Under the pieces are notes generated by a model that saw only the letters and a program-made list of their open reading frames with translations, was not told the origin of the DNA and searched no databases. DNA of 57,141 nt, taken from assembly GCF_018070325.1 (NCBI RefSeq), contig NZ_JAGPXY010000040.1, forward strand, positions 1-57,141, written 5' to 3'. The first letter of the stretch is position 1; the number at the start of each line of letters is the position of its first letter. A program made the translations under genes and the position numbers. The stretch is from Micromonospora sp. H61. Lineage in GTDB: Bacteria > Actinomycetota > Actinomycetes > Mycobacteriales > Micromonosporaceae. This document shows positions 33,500-43,992 of the stretch, piece after piece.

Positions 33500-34678
33500 A
33501 TGACGGACAAGCTGAATGAGCTCACCGCCGCGGGCGTGGCGGTCTGGCTCGACGATCTTTCCCGGGTGCGTTTGAGCTCCGGCGGGCTGGACCAGCTGCG
33601 CCGCGAGAAGCACGTGGCCGGTGTCACCACCAACCCCACGATCTTCGCCAAGGCGCTGAGCGACGCCGACGAGTACAACTGGCAGCTGCACGACCTCGCC
33701 ACCCGTGGCGTCGAGGTCGAGGAGTCGGTGCGCATGCTCACCACGTACGACGTGCGGTGGGCCTGCGACGTGATGCGCCCGTCGTACGACGGCAGCGACG
33801 GTGTCGACGGCCGGGTCTCCATCGAGGTGGACCCCCGGCTGGCCCACGAGAGCGACCGGACGGTGGCCGAGGCCAAGGCCCTGTGGTGGCTGGTGGACCG
33901 CCCCAACCTCTACATCAAGATCCCGGCCACCGAGGCCGGCCTCCCGGCGATCACCGCCACCCTGGCCGAGGGGATCAGCGTCAACGTCACGCTGATCTTC
34001 GGTCTGGACCGCTACTCGGCGGTCATGGAGGCGTTCCTCGCCGGTCTGGAGCAGGCCAAGACGAACGGCCACGACCTGTCCAAGATCGGCTCGGTGGCGT
34101 CGTTCTTCGTCTCCCGGGTCGACTCCGAGGTCGACAAGAGGCTGGAGAAGGTCGGCTCCGACCAGGCGAAGGCCCTCAAGGGCAAGGCCGCCATCGCCAA
34201 CGCGCAGCTGGCGTACGAGCGCTACACCGAGGTCTTCTCCTCCGACCGCTGGAAGGCGCTCGCCGCGGCCGGCGCGCACCCGCAGCGGCCGCTGTGGGCG
34301 TCCACCTCGACGAAGAACCCGGACTACCGGGACGTCATCTACGTCGAGGAGCTGATCGCGCCCGGCACTGTCAACACCATGCCGGAGTCGGTCATCCACG
34401 CGTACGCCGATCACGGCGAGACCCGCGGCGACACCATCACCGGCGCCTACGACGCGGCGCGGAAGGTCTTCGCCGACCTGGAGTCGGTCGGGGTGGACAT
34501 GGACGACGTGATCGTCACCCTGGAGCGCGAGGGCGTGGAGAAGTTCGAGGCCAGCTGGCAGGAGCTGCTCGACGGGGTCCGCAAGTCCCTGGAGGCGGCG
34601 GCCAAGGGCAAGGGTGCCCCGAACAAGGCGGCCAAGGGCAACGCCAAGGCCGCCGAGCAGGCCGGTGGTAACGCATGA
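33500..34678 (+). CDS. tal: transaldolase
   Basis: 392 residues; ATG 33500 is 10 nt after GAGGGAG, better than the GTG at 33491. Schiff-base Lys in NLYIKIPATEAGLPAI, GVTTNPTIFAKAL near the start, ASFFVSRVDSEVDKRL and PLWASTSTKNPDY confirm the actinobacterial type. The Lys/Ala-rich C-terminal tail (KGKGAPNKAAKGNAK) is a low-complexity extension. Its stop overlaps a mini-ORF linker leading to pgi. Confidence 0.95.
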   Translation: MTDKLNELTAAGVAVWLDDLSRVRLSSGGLDQLRREKHVAGVTTNPTIFAKALSDADEYNWQLHDLATRGVEVEESVRMLTTYDVRWACDVMRPSYDGSDGVDGRVSIEVDPRLAHESDRTVAEAKALWWLVDRPNLYIKIPATEAGLPAITATLAEGISVNVTLIFGLDRYSAVMEAFLAGLEQAKTNGHDLSKIGSVASFFVSRVDSEVDKRLEKVGSDQAKALKGKAAIANAQLAYERYTEVFSSDRWKALAAAGAHPQRPLWASTSTKNPDYRDVIYVEELIAPGTVNTMPESVIHAYADHGETRGDTITGAYDAARKVFADLESVGVDMDDVIVTLEREGVEKFEASWQELLDGVRKSLEAAAKGKGAPNKAAKGNAKAAEQAGGNA

Positions 34679-34746
34679 GCGAGCGAATCAGCCTCAGTGC
34701 CAAGGGGCCTCATGACGGCACGCAGCGAAGCGGAGTGACGGCATGA
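34675..34746 (+). other. mini-ORF linker between tal and pgi
   Basis: Twenty-three codons plus stop; ATG overlaps the tal stop and its stop overlaps the pgi ATG, both as ATGA. The ends are nearly identical to the sufU-sufT linker at 20834-20908, although the two operons are unrelated. Peptide begins MSERISLSAKGP. It could be translated or could be a mobile ribosome-handover cassette. Confidence 0.55.
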
Positions 34747-36392
34747 GCGACCTTCTCGCTGGGCCGGTGGAGGCAGCCGCCGGGCTCGCCGTGTACGGCG
34801 CGGACGCGGTCGACAAGGCCGCGCCCGCCTCGACCCGGGACGCGCTGGTCAAGGCCGGCGTCCCGGGCAAGCTGGCGGGCAAGGACGCGAGCCTGTGGGG
34901 TCCGGACGCCGAGGCCGAGGCGAAGATCCGGCTGGGCTGGGTGGACACCCACCGGCGCAGCCGCGAACTGCTCGTCCAGTTGGCCGAGCTGACCGCGGAG
35001 CTGGCCGACCTGGATCACGTGGTACTCGCCGGCATGGGCGGCTCGTCGCTCGCACCCGAGGTGATCACCCGGACGCTGGGTCGCCCGTTGACGGTGCTGG
35101 ACACCACCGACCCGGGCCAGGTCCGGGCGGCGCTCGGTGACCGGCTGGAGCGCACCGTCGTGGTGGTGGCCAGCAAGTCCGGGTCGACGGTGGAGACCGA
35201 CAGCCACCGGCGCGCGTACTGGCAGGCGTTCCTGGACGCCGGGATGACCGAGGCGGAGGCCGGCCGGCACTTCGTCATCGTCACCGACCCGGGTTCGCCG
35301 CTGGAGGCCACCGCGGCCGAGATGGGCGCGTTCACGGTGCTCGCCGACCCGAACGTCGGCGGCCGGTACTCGGCGCTGACCGCGTTCGGTCTGGTGCCCT
35401 CGGCGCTGGCCGGGGTCGAGGTCGGGGAGCTGCTCGACCAGGCCGACGCGCTGGCCACGTCGCTCGGCGCGGACCAGAACAACCCGGCGTTGGCGCTGGG
35501 CGCCGCCCTGGGCGCCGCGGCCACGCTGGCCCGCGACAAGGTCGCCCTGGTCTCCGACGGCACCGGCATCGACGGGCTCGGCGACTGGGCCGAGCAGCTG
35601 ATCGCCGAGTCGACCGGCAAGGCCGGGGTGGGCATCCTCCCGGTGGTAGTGGAGTCTCCGCAGAGCCCCGGCGCCACCGGCGCGGACGTGCTGACCGTCA
35701 GCTACGGCGGCGCGCTGGCCCCCGGAGACATGCCGGGCGGCGGGGCCAACCCGGACGTGGCCGTCAACGGCCCGCTGGGCGCGCAGTTCCTGGCCTGGGA
35801 GTACGCCACCGCGGTGGCCGGCGTGGTGCTCGGCATCGACCCGTTCAACCAGCCGAACGTCACCGAGTCCAAGGAGAACACCAACAAGATCCTGGCCTCG
35901 GGCCTGCCGGCGGAGACGCCGTCGTTCACCGAGGGCGCGATCGAGGTGTACGCCCCGCAGGGCGCCCCCGGAAACCTGGCCGGTGTGCTGCGCTGGCTGC
36001 TCGACGGGCTGGGCGACGACGGTTACCTGGCGGTGATGGCGTACCTCGACCGGTTCGCCGACGCCGACGCGGCCCGGCTGCGGTCGCTGCTGGCGCAGGC
36101 GGGCGGCCGGCCGGTCACCTTCGGCTGGGGGCCGCGCTTCCTGCACTCGACGGGCCAGTACCACAAGGGCGGCCCGCAGGTGGGCAGCTACCTCCAGGTG
36201 ACCGGCGGGGTCGCCGAGGACCTGGCGGTGCCGGGCAAGCCGTACAGCTTCGGTGAGTTGCAGGCGGCGCAGGCCGCCGGTGACCGGCAGGCCCTCGCCG
36301 GTCGGGAGCGCCCGCTGCTGCGGTTGCACCTGACCGACCGGGCCGCCGGTGTCGCCCAACTACTGGACGCGGCCGGTGATCTGCGGGCGTGA
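34743..36392 (+). CDS. pgi: glucose-6-phosphate isomerase
   Basis: 549 residues. Sugar-phosphate loop VLAGMGGSSLAPEVI, VVASKSGSTVETDSHRRA, and the C-terminal FGWGPRFLHSTGQYHKGG with catalytic His/Lys residues. Interconverts glucose-6-P and fructose-6-P, linking the pentose phosphate enzymes here to glycolysis. GGAG lies before ATG 34743, supplied by the linker. The stop overlaps an in-frame GTG at 36389 that could be read as a long zwf start. Confidence 0.94.
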   Translation: MSDLLAGPVEAAAGLAVYGADAVDKAAPASTRDALVKAGVPGKLAGKDASLWGPDAEAEAKIRLGWVDTHRRSRELLVQLAELTAELADLDHVVLAGMGGSSLAPEVITRTLGRPLTVLDTTDPGQVRAALGDRLERTVVVVASKSGSTVETDSHRRAYWQAFLDAGMTEAEAGRHFVIVTDPGSPLEATAAEMGAFTVLADPNVGGRYSALTAFGLVPSALAGVEVGELLDQADALATSLGADQNNPALALGAALGAAATLARDKVALVSDGTGIDGLGDWAEQLIAESTGKAGVGILPVVVESPQSPGATGADVLTVSYGGALAPGDMPGGGANPDVAVNGPLGAQFLAWEYATAVAGVVLGIDPFNQPNVTESKENTNKILASGLPAETPSFTEGAIEVYAPQGAPGNLAGVLRWLLDGLGDDGYLAVMAYLDRFADADAARLRSLLAQAGGRPVTFGWGPRFLHSTGQYHKGGPQVGSYLQVTGGVAEDLAVPGKPYSFGELQAAQAAGDRQALAGRERPLLRLHLTDRAAGVAQLLDAAGDLRA

Positions 36393-36433
36393 GGATGGAC
36401 GACGTGACTGAGGCGGAGCGAGGAGGCGGTTCG

Positions 36434-37948
36434 GTGAACCCGCTGCGCGACCCGCAGGACCGCCGGTTGCCCCGGATCCCGGAGCCCTGCGCTCTGGTGA
36501 TCTTCGGGGTGACCGGCGACCTGGCCCGCAAGAAGCTGCTCCCCGCGGTCTACGACCTGGCCAACCGGGGGCTGTTGCCGCCGGGCTTCGTGGTGCTCGG
36601 TTTCGCGCGCCGCGACTGGGGTGACGGCGACTTCGAGACGTTGGCCTGCGAGGCTGCCCGCAAGCACGCTCGCACCCCGTGGCGGGACGAGGTGTGGGCG
36701 CGGCTGGCCGGCAACATCAAGTTCGTCGGCGGGTCGTTCGACGACGACGACGCCTTCGACCAGCTCGCCTCGACGCTTGACGATCTGCGTCAGACCCACG
36801 GCATCGCCGGCAACGCGGCGTTCTACTTCTCCATCCCACCGGCCGCGTTCCCCGTCGTGCTCAAGCAGTTGGCCCGCACCGGAATGGCCGACAACGACAA
36901 GTCCGGCGGTTGGCGCCGGGTCGTTGTGGAGAAGCCGTTCGGTAACGACCTGCCCTCGGCGAAGGCGCTCAACGACCTCGTCGACGACGTGTTCACCCGA
37001 CAGGACGTCTTCCGGATCGACCACTACCTGGGCAAGGAGACGGTTCAGAACATCCTCGCCCTGCGGTTCGCCAACAATCTGTTCGAGCCGCTGTGGAACT
37101 CCAAGTACGTCGACTCGGTGCAGATCACCATGGCGGAGGACGTCGGCATCGGCACCCGCGCCGGCTTCTACGACACCGTCGGCACCGCCCGCGACGTGCT
37201 GCAGAACCATCTTCTCCAACTCCTCGCCCTGGTGGCGATGGAGGAGCCGACCAGCTTCGACGCCGACGAGATCCGGACCGAGAAGCTGAAGGTGCTCAAG
37301 GCCATCACACTGCCCAAGGACGTCGCCCGGGACACCGTCCGCGGTCAGTACCTGCCGGGCTGGGTCGGCGGCGAACGCGCTGTCGGTTACCTGGATGAGC
37401 GCGACGTCCCCGCCGGCTCCACCACCGAGACGTACGTGGCGGTGCGGTTGGGCATCCAGAACCGCCGCTGGGCGGAGGTGCCGTTCTACATCCGGGCCGG
37501 CAAGCGGCTGCCCCGGCGGGTCACCGAGGTCGCCATCATGTTCAAGAAGGCGCCGCACCTGCCGTTCAACGACGCCGACATGGAGTCGCTGGGCAACAAC
37601 CAGCTGGTCATCCGGGTGCAGCCGGACGAGGGCGTGGTGCTCAAGTTCGGCTCGAAGGTGCCGGGTACGACAATGGAGGTCCGCGACATCGCCATGGACT
37701 TCCAGTACGGCGAGGCGTTCACCGAGTCCAGCCCCGAGGCGTACGAGCGTCTGGTGCTGGACGTGCTGATCGGTGACCGCACCCTGTTCCCGGACGCGGC
37801 CGAGGTCGAGCAGAGCTGGCAGGTGATCGACCCCCTGGAGCACGCCTGGGAGGGCACCACCCCGGAGCCGTACCGGGCCGGCGAGTGGGGCCCCCGGGCC
37901 TCCGACGAGATGCTGGCCCGCGAGGGCCGCGCCTGGAGACGAGCATGA
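36434..37948 (+). CDS. zwf: glucose-6-phosphate dehydrogenase
   Basis: 504 residues from GTG 36434, 7 nt after a perfect GAGGAGG (36420-36426) and at the position where homologues begin (VNPLRDPQDRR). GTG 36389 overlaps the pgi stop but adds 15 unconserved residues. NADP site IFGVTGDLARKKLLPA, substrate motif FRIDHYLGKETVQN with catalytic His, and RVVVEKPFG. Oxidises glucose-6-P to the lactone, the main NADPH source of the block. The stop overlaps opcA (ATGA). Confidence 0.95.
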   Translation: MNPLRDPQDRRLPRIPEPCALVIFGVTGDLARKKLLPAVYDLANRGLLPPGFVVLGFARRDWGDGDFETLACEAARKHARTPWRDEVWARLAGNIKFVGGSFDDDDAFDQLASTLDDLRQTHGIAGNAAFYFSIPPAAFPVVLKQLARTGMADNDKSGGWRRVVVEKPFGNDLPSAKALNDLVDDVFTRQDVFRIDHYLGKETVQNILALRFANNLFEPLWNSKYVDSVQITMAEDVGIGTRAGFYDTVGTARDVLQNHLLQLLALVAMEEPTSFDADEIRTEKLKVLKAITLPKDVARDTVRGQYLPGWVGGERAVGYLDERDVPAGSTTETYVAVRLGIQNRRWAEVPFYIRAGKRLPRRVTEVAIMFKKAPHLPFNDADMESLGNNQLVIRVQPDEGVVLKFGSKVPGTTMEVRDIAMDFQYGEAFTESSPEAYERLVLDVLIGDRTLFPDAAEVEQSWQVIDPLEHAWEGTTPEPYRAGEWGPRASDEMLAREGRAWRRA

Positions 37949-38961
37949 TCGGGCTGTGGGACACCACCGGCAACGAGGTGGTCAAGGCGCTCGCCGCCGA
38001 GCGGCGCAGCGCCGGCGGGGTGGCCAGCGGCATGGCGCTCACCCTCATCGTGGTCGTGGACGAGAAGCGGGTCCGGGAGGCGGAGGCCGCGGCGACGATC
38101 GCCGCCGCCGCGCACCCGTGCCGCCTCCTGGTGGTGGTCCGCTCGGAGATCGAGCGGGACCGCAACCGACTGGACGCGGAGATCGTGGTCGGTGGCCGGC
38201 TCGGCCCCTGCGAGGCGGTGGTCACCCGGATGTACGGCCGGTTGTCCCTGCACGCCGAGTCGGTAGTGATGCCGTTGCTCGTTCCCGACGTACCGGTTGT
38301 CACCTGGTGGCACGGCGAGCCACCGGCGGAGATCGCCACCGACTTCCTCGGGGTGGTCGCCGACCGGAGGATCACCGACTCCGCGCAGGCCGCCGACCCG
38401 GTGGAGGCGCTGCGGCAGCGTGCCCGGGACTACGCCCCGGGCGACACCGACCTGGCGTGGACCCGGATCACCCCGTGGCGCACCCTGGTCGCCGGGGCGT
38501 TCGACACCACCAGCGCCCAGGTCACCGAGGCGACCATCGTCGCGCCTCCCACCGACCCGACGGCGGCGCTGATGGCCGGTTGGCTGTCCAGCCGGCTCGG
38601 CATCACCCCACGCCGGGTGGACAGCGACGAGTTCCCTCGGATGCGGGAGGTGCAGCTCAGCTGCGCCAACGGCGACCAGTTGACGCTGACCCGCGAGGAC
38701 AGCATGGCCGTGTTCCGGCGGACGGGCCAGGACGACCGGGCCCTGCCGCTGGTGCGCCGCCCGCTCGGCGACGAGCTGGCCGAGGAGCTGCGCCGGCTGG
38801 ACGCCGACCAGGTGTACGCGGAGGCGCTGGGCGCGACGGTCGGGCTGCGAGGGCTGGAGCAGCGCCCCCCGCAGCGGGTCCACGTCTGGAAGGATCCGGC
38901 CACCGCGCAGCGCGCCGAGGCCGGGGTCACCGCGCACGTCGGCACGAGCGGCGAGGGCTGA
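37945..38961 (+). CDS. opcA: OpcA, glucose-6-phosphate dehydrogenase assembly/activator protein
   Basis: 338 residues, soluble. Family marks are GLWDTTGNEVVKAL at the start, VVTRMYGRLSLHAESVVMPLL, PVVTWWHGEPP and VAGAFDTTSAQV. OpcA occurs in actinobacteria and cyanobacteria, always near zwf, and allosterically supports G6PDH. ATGA overlap with zwf implies stoichiometric expression. A strong hairpin follows before pgl. Confidence 0.93.
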   Translation: MIGLWDTTGNEVVKALAAERRSAGGVASGMALTLIVVVDEKRVREAEAAATIAAAAHPCRLLVVVRSEIERDRNRLDAEIVVGGRLGPCEAVVTRMYGRLSLHAESVVMPLLVPDVPVVTWWHGEPPAEIATDFLGVVADRRITDSAQAADPVEALRQRARDYAPGDTDLAWTRITPWRTLVAGAFDTTSAQVTEATIVAPPTDPTAALMAGWLSSRLGITPRRVDSDEFPRMREVQLSCANGDQLTLTREDSMAVFRRTGQDDRALPLVRRPLGDELAEELRRLDADQVYAEALGATVGLRGLEQRPPQRVHVWKDPATAQRAEAGVTAHVGTSGEG

Positions 38962-38982
38962 GCCCAGCCGGGGCACATCGTC

Positions 38983-39012
38983 GGGCAGGGCTGGTACGCA
39001 CCGGCCCTGCCC
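38983..39012 (+). terminator. hairpin between opcA and pgl
   Basis: Nine-bp stem GGGCAGGGC/GCCCTGCCC, continued inward by three weaker pairs. No U-run, and pgl follows on the same strand, so partial termination or RNA stabilisation are both possible. Confidence 0.5.
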
Positions 39013-39105
39013 CGCAATCTCCGGGGTTTTCGCCCCAACCACCTCGGGCACACCGCCCCGGGCACGACAGCGACCGCCTCGCGGTCGGGAAACGAAGGCG
39101 CAACC

Positions 39106-39876
39106 ATGAGTGAGGCGAGTGTCGCCGTCCACGCCGACGCCGACCTGCTGGCGCAGGCTGTGGCGGCCCGGTTGCTGGTGAAGCTGCTCGACGCCCAGGC
39201 CGACCGGGGCGAAGCCTCGGTGGTGCTCACCGGAGGTCGGGTCGCCGCGGCCGTGTACCGGGCGGTGGCGACGCTGCCGGCCCGCGACGCGGTGGACTGG
39301 TCCCGGGTCGACGTGTGGTGGGGCGACGAACGGTTCCTGCCCGCCGGTGATCCGGACCGCAACGAGACGCAGGCGCGCGCCGCCCTGCTGGACGTGGTGC
39401 CACTGGATCCGGCCCGGGTGCACGCCATGCCGGCCTCGGACGGCCCGGCCGGCAACGACCCCGAGGCGGCGGCTGCCGCGTACGCGGAGGAGCTGGCCCG
39501 CGCCGCCCGGCCCGGGCACGCCACCCTGCCGCACTTCGACGTGCTGATGCTGGGCGTCGGCGAGGACGGCCACGTGGCCTCGGTCTTCCCCGAGCACCCG
39601 GTGGGCTACGAGACCCGGCCGGTGAGCGCGGTGCGGGGCAGCCCCAAGCCGCCGCCGACGCGGACCACCCTCACCCTGCCGGCGATCAACACCGCCGAGG
39701 AGGTCTGGCTGGTGGCCGCCGGCGCCGACAAGGCTCGCGCGGTGGGTATGGCGTTGGCCGGCGCCGGCCCGGTGCAGTTGCCGGCGGCCGGCGTGCACGG
39801 CGTGCACCGCACCCGCTGGCTGCTGGACCGGGCGGCCGCAGCCGACGTACCCGTCCGACTGCGCAGCCTGCGCTGA
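39106..39876 (+). CDS. pgl: 6-phosphogluconolactonase
   Basis: 256 residues, NagB/SugI fold. VVLTGGRVAAAVYRAV, DVWWGDERFLPAGDPDRNETQAR and LMLGVGEDGHVASVFP are the family's conserved stretches; GVGEDGHVAS holds the catalytic His and Asp. Hydrolyses the lactone formed by Zwf. It ends the plus-strand run, convergent with rbpA with 17 nt between. Confidence 0.94.
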   Translation: MSEASVAVHADADLLAQAVAARLLVKLLDAQADRGEASVVLTGGRVAAAVYRAVATLPARDAVDWSRVDVWWGDERFLPAGDPDRNETQARAALLDVVPLDPARVHAMPASDGPAGNDPEAAAAAYAEELARAARPGHATLPHFDVLMLGVGEDGHVASVFPEHPVGYETRPVSAVRGSPKPPPTRTTLTLPAINTAEEVWLVAAGADKARAVGMALAGAGPVQLPAAGVHGVHRTRWLLDRAAAADVPVRLRSLR

Positions 39877-39893
39877 GCGCGGGGAGGAGCCCG

Positions 39894-40235
39894 CTACTCG
39901 CCGCGTCGACGGCGTAGTGCGGCGAGCGCCTCGGCGAGCAGGGCCTCCCCCTCCTCGGCGGTGCGCCGCTCCTTCACGTACGCCAGGTGGCTCTTGTACG
40001 GCTCGGCGCGGACCCGACCCGGCGGGTTCTGGGCGTCCCGACCGGCGGGTAGGCCACAGCGGGGGCAGTCCCACAGGGGTGGCGGTTCGACGTCCGCGGC
40101 GATCCGGATGTCGACCCGGTGGTCGTTACGGCACCAGTAGCTGACGTCCTGTCGGGGGGCGGGTTGGTGCCGCCCGTCCGGGCGCATCGGTGCGGACCCG
40201 ACCCGGGCTCCCCGGATAACGTTGCCATTCGGCAC
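39894..40235 (-). CDS. rbpA: RbpA, RNA polymerase-binding protein
   Basis: 113 residues from GTG 40235, preceded by AGGAGCGAG. N-terminal GNVIRGARVGSAPMRPD is the flexible RbpA tail, then a zinc-like core (YWCRNDH and WDCPRCGLPAG) and the helical sigma-interaction domain ending SHLAYVKERRTAEEGEALLAEALAALRRRR. RbpA stabilises open promoter complexes of the principal sigma factor in actinobacteria. Sits downstream of secG behind a terminator, with its own promoter likely in 40236-40309. Confidence 0.9.
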   Translation of the reverse strand: MPNGNVIRGARVGSAPMRPDGRHQPAPRQDVSYWCRNDHRVDIRIAADVEPPPLWDCPRCGLPAGRDAQNPPGRVRAEPYKSHLAYVKERRTAEEGEALLAEALAALRRRRGE

Positions 40236-40309
40236 GGCTGCTCGCTCCTGTCGTCGGAGGGGACCCGCCGTCTTCGGGGGTGGAGCGGCGGGCGACGCGG
40301 TGCAGCGGA

Positions 40310-40350
40310 GAAAAGCCTGCGCGCGGCCCGTCGAGTGACGAACCGCGCGC
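40310..40350 (-). terminator. intrinsic terminator after secG
   Basis: Eight-bp stem GCGCGCGG/CCGCGCGC (40343-40350 with 40319-40326) with a 16-nt loop, followed on the minus strand by GGCTTTTC. The one place in the window with both a strong hairpin and a T-run. Confidence 0.7.
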
Positions 40351-40375
40351 AGATTGTACGACTTACTGAGCCTGC

Positions 40376-40636
40376 TCAGGCACCGCTGTTCATTTGGAGG
40401 CGCAGCCAGAGCCCGAGGCCGACGATGGCGGCGAACCAGACGACGCTCACCAGGACGGTGTAGCGGTCCAGGTTCTTCTCCGCGACCGAGGAGCCGGCGA
40501 GGCTGGAGCTGACGCCACCGCCGAACATGCTCGACAGACCGCCGCCCTTGCCGCGGTGCAGCAGGATCAGCAGGGTGAGCAGAATGCTCGTGATGACCAG
40601 CAACACGATCAACGTGTATGCGAACCAGATCGGCAT
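40376..40636 (-). CDS. secG: SecG, preprotein translocase subunit
   Basis: 86 residues, two TM helices (about 5-25 and 58-78) with the cytoplasmic loop GKGGGLSSMFGGGVSSSLAGSSVAEKNLDR between; both the Gly/Ser loop and the LLHRGKGGG turn are SecG signatures. It stimulates SecYE translocation. The position after tpiA is standard in actinobacteria. Confidence 0.92.
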   Translation of the reverse strand: MPIWFAYTLIVLLVITSILLTLLILLHRGKGGGLSSMFGGGVSSSLAGSSVAEKNLDRYTVLVSVVWFAAIVGLGLWLRLQMNSGA

Positions 40637-40732
40637 GGCTGGGGTCAGTTCCTCTCGTAGCGATCCTCGCCCGGTCTGATCGGGCACGGCGGCACCGACC
40701 GGCGGACGGGCGGTGTCAAGGATACCGAGCGA

Positions 40733-41524
40733 TCAGCGGGCGAGGTGCTCCGGGAACCGGCAGATCTGAGCGAATTCCTCGGCGTCCAGGCTGGCGCCCC
40801 CCACCAGGCCCCCGTCCACGTCCGATTGCGCCATGATCGAGGCGATGTTGGACGCCTTGACCGAACCGCCGTAGAGGACCCGAACCTGGTCGGCGGTCTC
40901 CTGGTCGAAGCGTTCCGCCAGTCGCTGACGCACCGCCCCGCAGACCTCCTGGGCGTCGTCCGGGGTCGCCGTCTTGCCCGTGCCGATCGCCCAGACCGGC
41001 TCGTACGCGATCACGACCTGCCGCACCTGCTCGGGGGTGAGCCCGGCGAGGCCCCCGTCGAGCTGGTCGGAGCAGTGCGCCACGTGGGTGCCCTGCTCAC
41101 GGACGTCCAGCCCCTCCCCCACGCACAGGATCGGCGTCAGGCCGTGCGTCAGCGCCGCCTTGACCTTGGCGTTGACCAGTGCGTCGTCCTCGTTGTGGTA
41201 GGCCCGCCGCTCGGAGTGCCCGACCACCACGTACGTGCAGCCGAGCTTGGCCAGCATCGGCCCGGAGATGTCCCCGGTGTACGCGCCGGACGCGTGCGGG
41301 GACAGGTCCTGTGCGCCGTAGCCGATGAGCAGTTTGTCCCCGTCCACAGCGGTCTGCACGGTGCGCAGGTCGGTGAAGGGCGGCAGCACGACCGTCTCGA
41401 CGGCGGTGAGCTGCTTCTCGGTGAGGCTGGCCGCCAGCTTCTGCACCAGCAGGTTGGCCTCGAGGTGGTTGAGGTTCATCTTCCAGTTGCCGGCCATCAG
41501 TGGCCGGCGGGTGGTGCTCGACAT
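40733..41524 (-). CDS. tpiA: triosephosphate isomerase
   Basis: 263 residues. MAGNWKMNLNHLEA (catalytic Lys), VVVGHSERR (catalytic His), IAYEPVWAIGTGKTATPDDAQE (catalytic Glu) and LYGGSVKASN (phosphate site). Interconverts DHAP and glyceraldehyde-3-P. Starts directly after the pgk stop without a gap. Confidence 0.96.
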   Translation of the reverse strand: MSSTTRRPLMAGNWKMNLNHLEANLLVQKLAASLTEKQLTAVETVVLPPFTDLRTVQTAVDGDKLLIGYGAQDLSPHASGAYTGDISGPMLAKLGCTYVVVGHSERRAYHNEDDALVNAKVKAALTHGLTPILCVGEGLDVREQGTHVAHCSDQLDGGLAGLTPEQVRQVVIAYEPVWAIGTGKTATPDDAQEVCGAVRQRLAERFDQETADQVRVLYGGSVKASNIASIMAQSDVDGGLVGGASLDAEEFAQICRFPEHLAR

Positions 41525-42720
41525 TCAGTTCTCCAGGGCCGCGATGCCGGGGAGGGTCTTGCCCTCGAGGTATTCCAGGGAGGCGCCACCACCGGTGGAG
41601 ATGTGCCCGAAGGACGACTCGTCCAGCCCCAGGGCACGGACGGCCGCTGCGGAGTCACCGCCGCCGACGACGCTGAACGCGTCGGCCTTGGTGATCGCCT
41701 CGGCGATCCCCCGGGTGCCCGCCGCGAAGGCCGGCATCTCGAACACGCCCATCGGGCCGTTCCAGAAGATCGTCTTCGCCTGGGACAGCGCGGCGCTGAA
41801 GCCCGCCACCGTCTCCGGGCCGACATCCAGGCCGAGTCGGTGACTCGGGATGCCGTCGACCCGCACCGTGTCGTGCGCCGCGTCCGGAGCGAACGCGTCC
41901 GCGACCACCACGTCGACCGGCAGCATGATCTTGCCGCCGGATCGCTCCAGCAGGTTGCGGCAGGTGTCGACCATGTCCTTCTCCAGCAGCGAGGTGCCCA
42001 CCTCCAGGCCCTGGGCCTTGAGGAAGGTGAAGCACATCCCGCCACCGATGAGCAGCCGGTCGACAGTGGGCAGCAGAGCCTCGATCACGGCGAGCTTGTC
42101 GGACACCTTCGACCCACCGAGCACCACCACGTACGGGCGCTCCGGGTCACCGGTGAGCTTGGAGAGCACCTCGACCTCACGCAGCACGAGCCGGCCCGCG
42201 ACGTGCGGCAACCGGGCCGGCACGTCGAAGACACTGGCGTGCTTGCGGTGCACGGCACCGAACGCGTCGTCCACGTACGCGTCGCCGAACGCGGCGAGCT
42301 GGTCGGCGAAGGCGCCCCGCTCGGCCTCGTCCTTGCTGGTCTCACCGGCGTTGAAACGCAGGTTCTCCAGAAGGGCGACCTGGCCGTCGGCCAAGCCGGC
42401 GACGGTGGAACGGGCCGAATCACCGACGGTGTCGGTGGCGAAGTGCACCGGCGCGCCGAGCAGCTCACCGAGCCGCCCGGCGACCGGGCCCAGGCTGAAC
42501 TGCGGGTCCGGAGCGCCCTTCGGGCGGCCCAGGTGCGAGCAGACGACCACCTTCGCGCCGGCCTCGACCAGCGCGCCGAGAGTCGGCAGCACCGCGCGGA
42601 TCCGGCCGTCATCACTGATCTCACCGGTCTGCTTGTCGAGCGGGACGTTCAGGTCGGCGCGCACCAGCACGCGCCGACCCGACACCCCCTCGGCGAGCAG
42701 GTCGTCGAGGGTCCGGATGC

Positions 42721-42724
<4 letters not shown>
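41525..42724 (-). CDS. pgk: phosphoglycerate kinase
   Basis: 399 residues from GTG 42724, overlapping the gap stop (GTGA). VLVRADLNVPLD and SHLGRPKG bind 3-phosphoglycerate; VVVLGGSKVSDKL and the Gly-rich IFWNGPMGVFE and VVGGGDSAAA form the nucleotide domain. Makes ATP from 1,3-bisphosphoglycerate. Its 5' neighbour gap supplies the substrate. Confidence 0.96.
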
Positions 42725-43725
<1,001 letters not shown>

Positions 43726-43918
43726 AGGTCCCATCTCCTCGCGTTCTGGTCCGCCGGCTTCAGACAACGGGCCGGCGGGAATGGTGTGCGCCGACCGTTG
43801 GAGCCGGCCGTCGACGGTTCATCTCGGCCACCCCGCCGCGCGGTCTGAGGACCTGACCGCCCGAGGCGGTGGGGCACGACGAGGAGTGCCGGTGTCGGCC
43901 CCCTTGCCGTACGCAGCG

Positions 43919-43924
43919 ACCCTA
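43919..43924 (-). promoter_or_regulatory. possible -10 box TAGGGT for gap operon
   Basis: TAnnnT hexamer 194 nt upstream of the gap start in the whiA-gap gap. No good -35 at 17-18 nt. If used, the message has a leader of about 185 nt. Confidence 0.3.
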
Positions 43925-43992
43925 TCCGAGCGTGCGAGACCACGCTGCGCCGGGTCGTGCTCCCGGGCGCACCGTGCGGCCCCACCGTCCTA

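Noticed and set aside
36389..36433. Earlier GTG/ATG starts for zwf
   Set aside because: A perfect GAGGAGG sits 7 nt before GTG 36434, where homologues begin. The extra N-terminus is not conserved.
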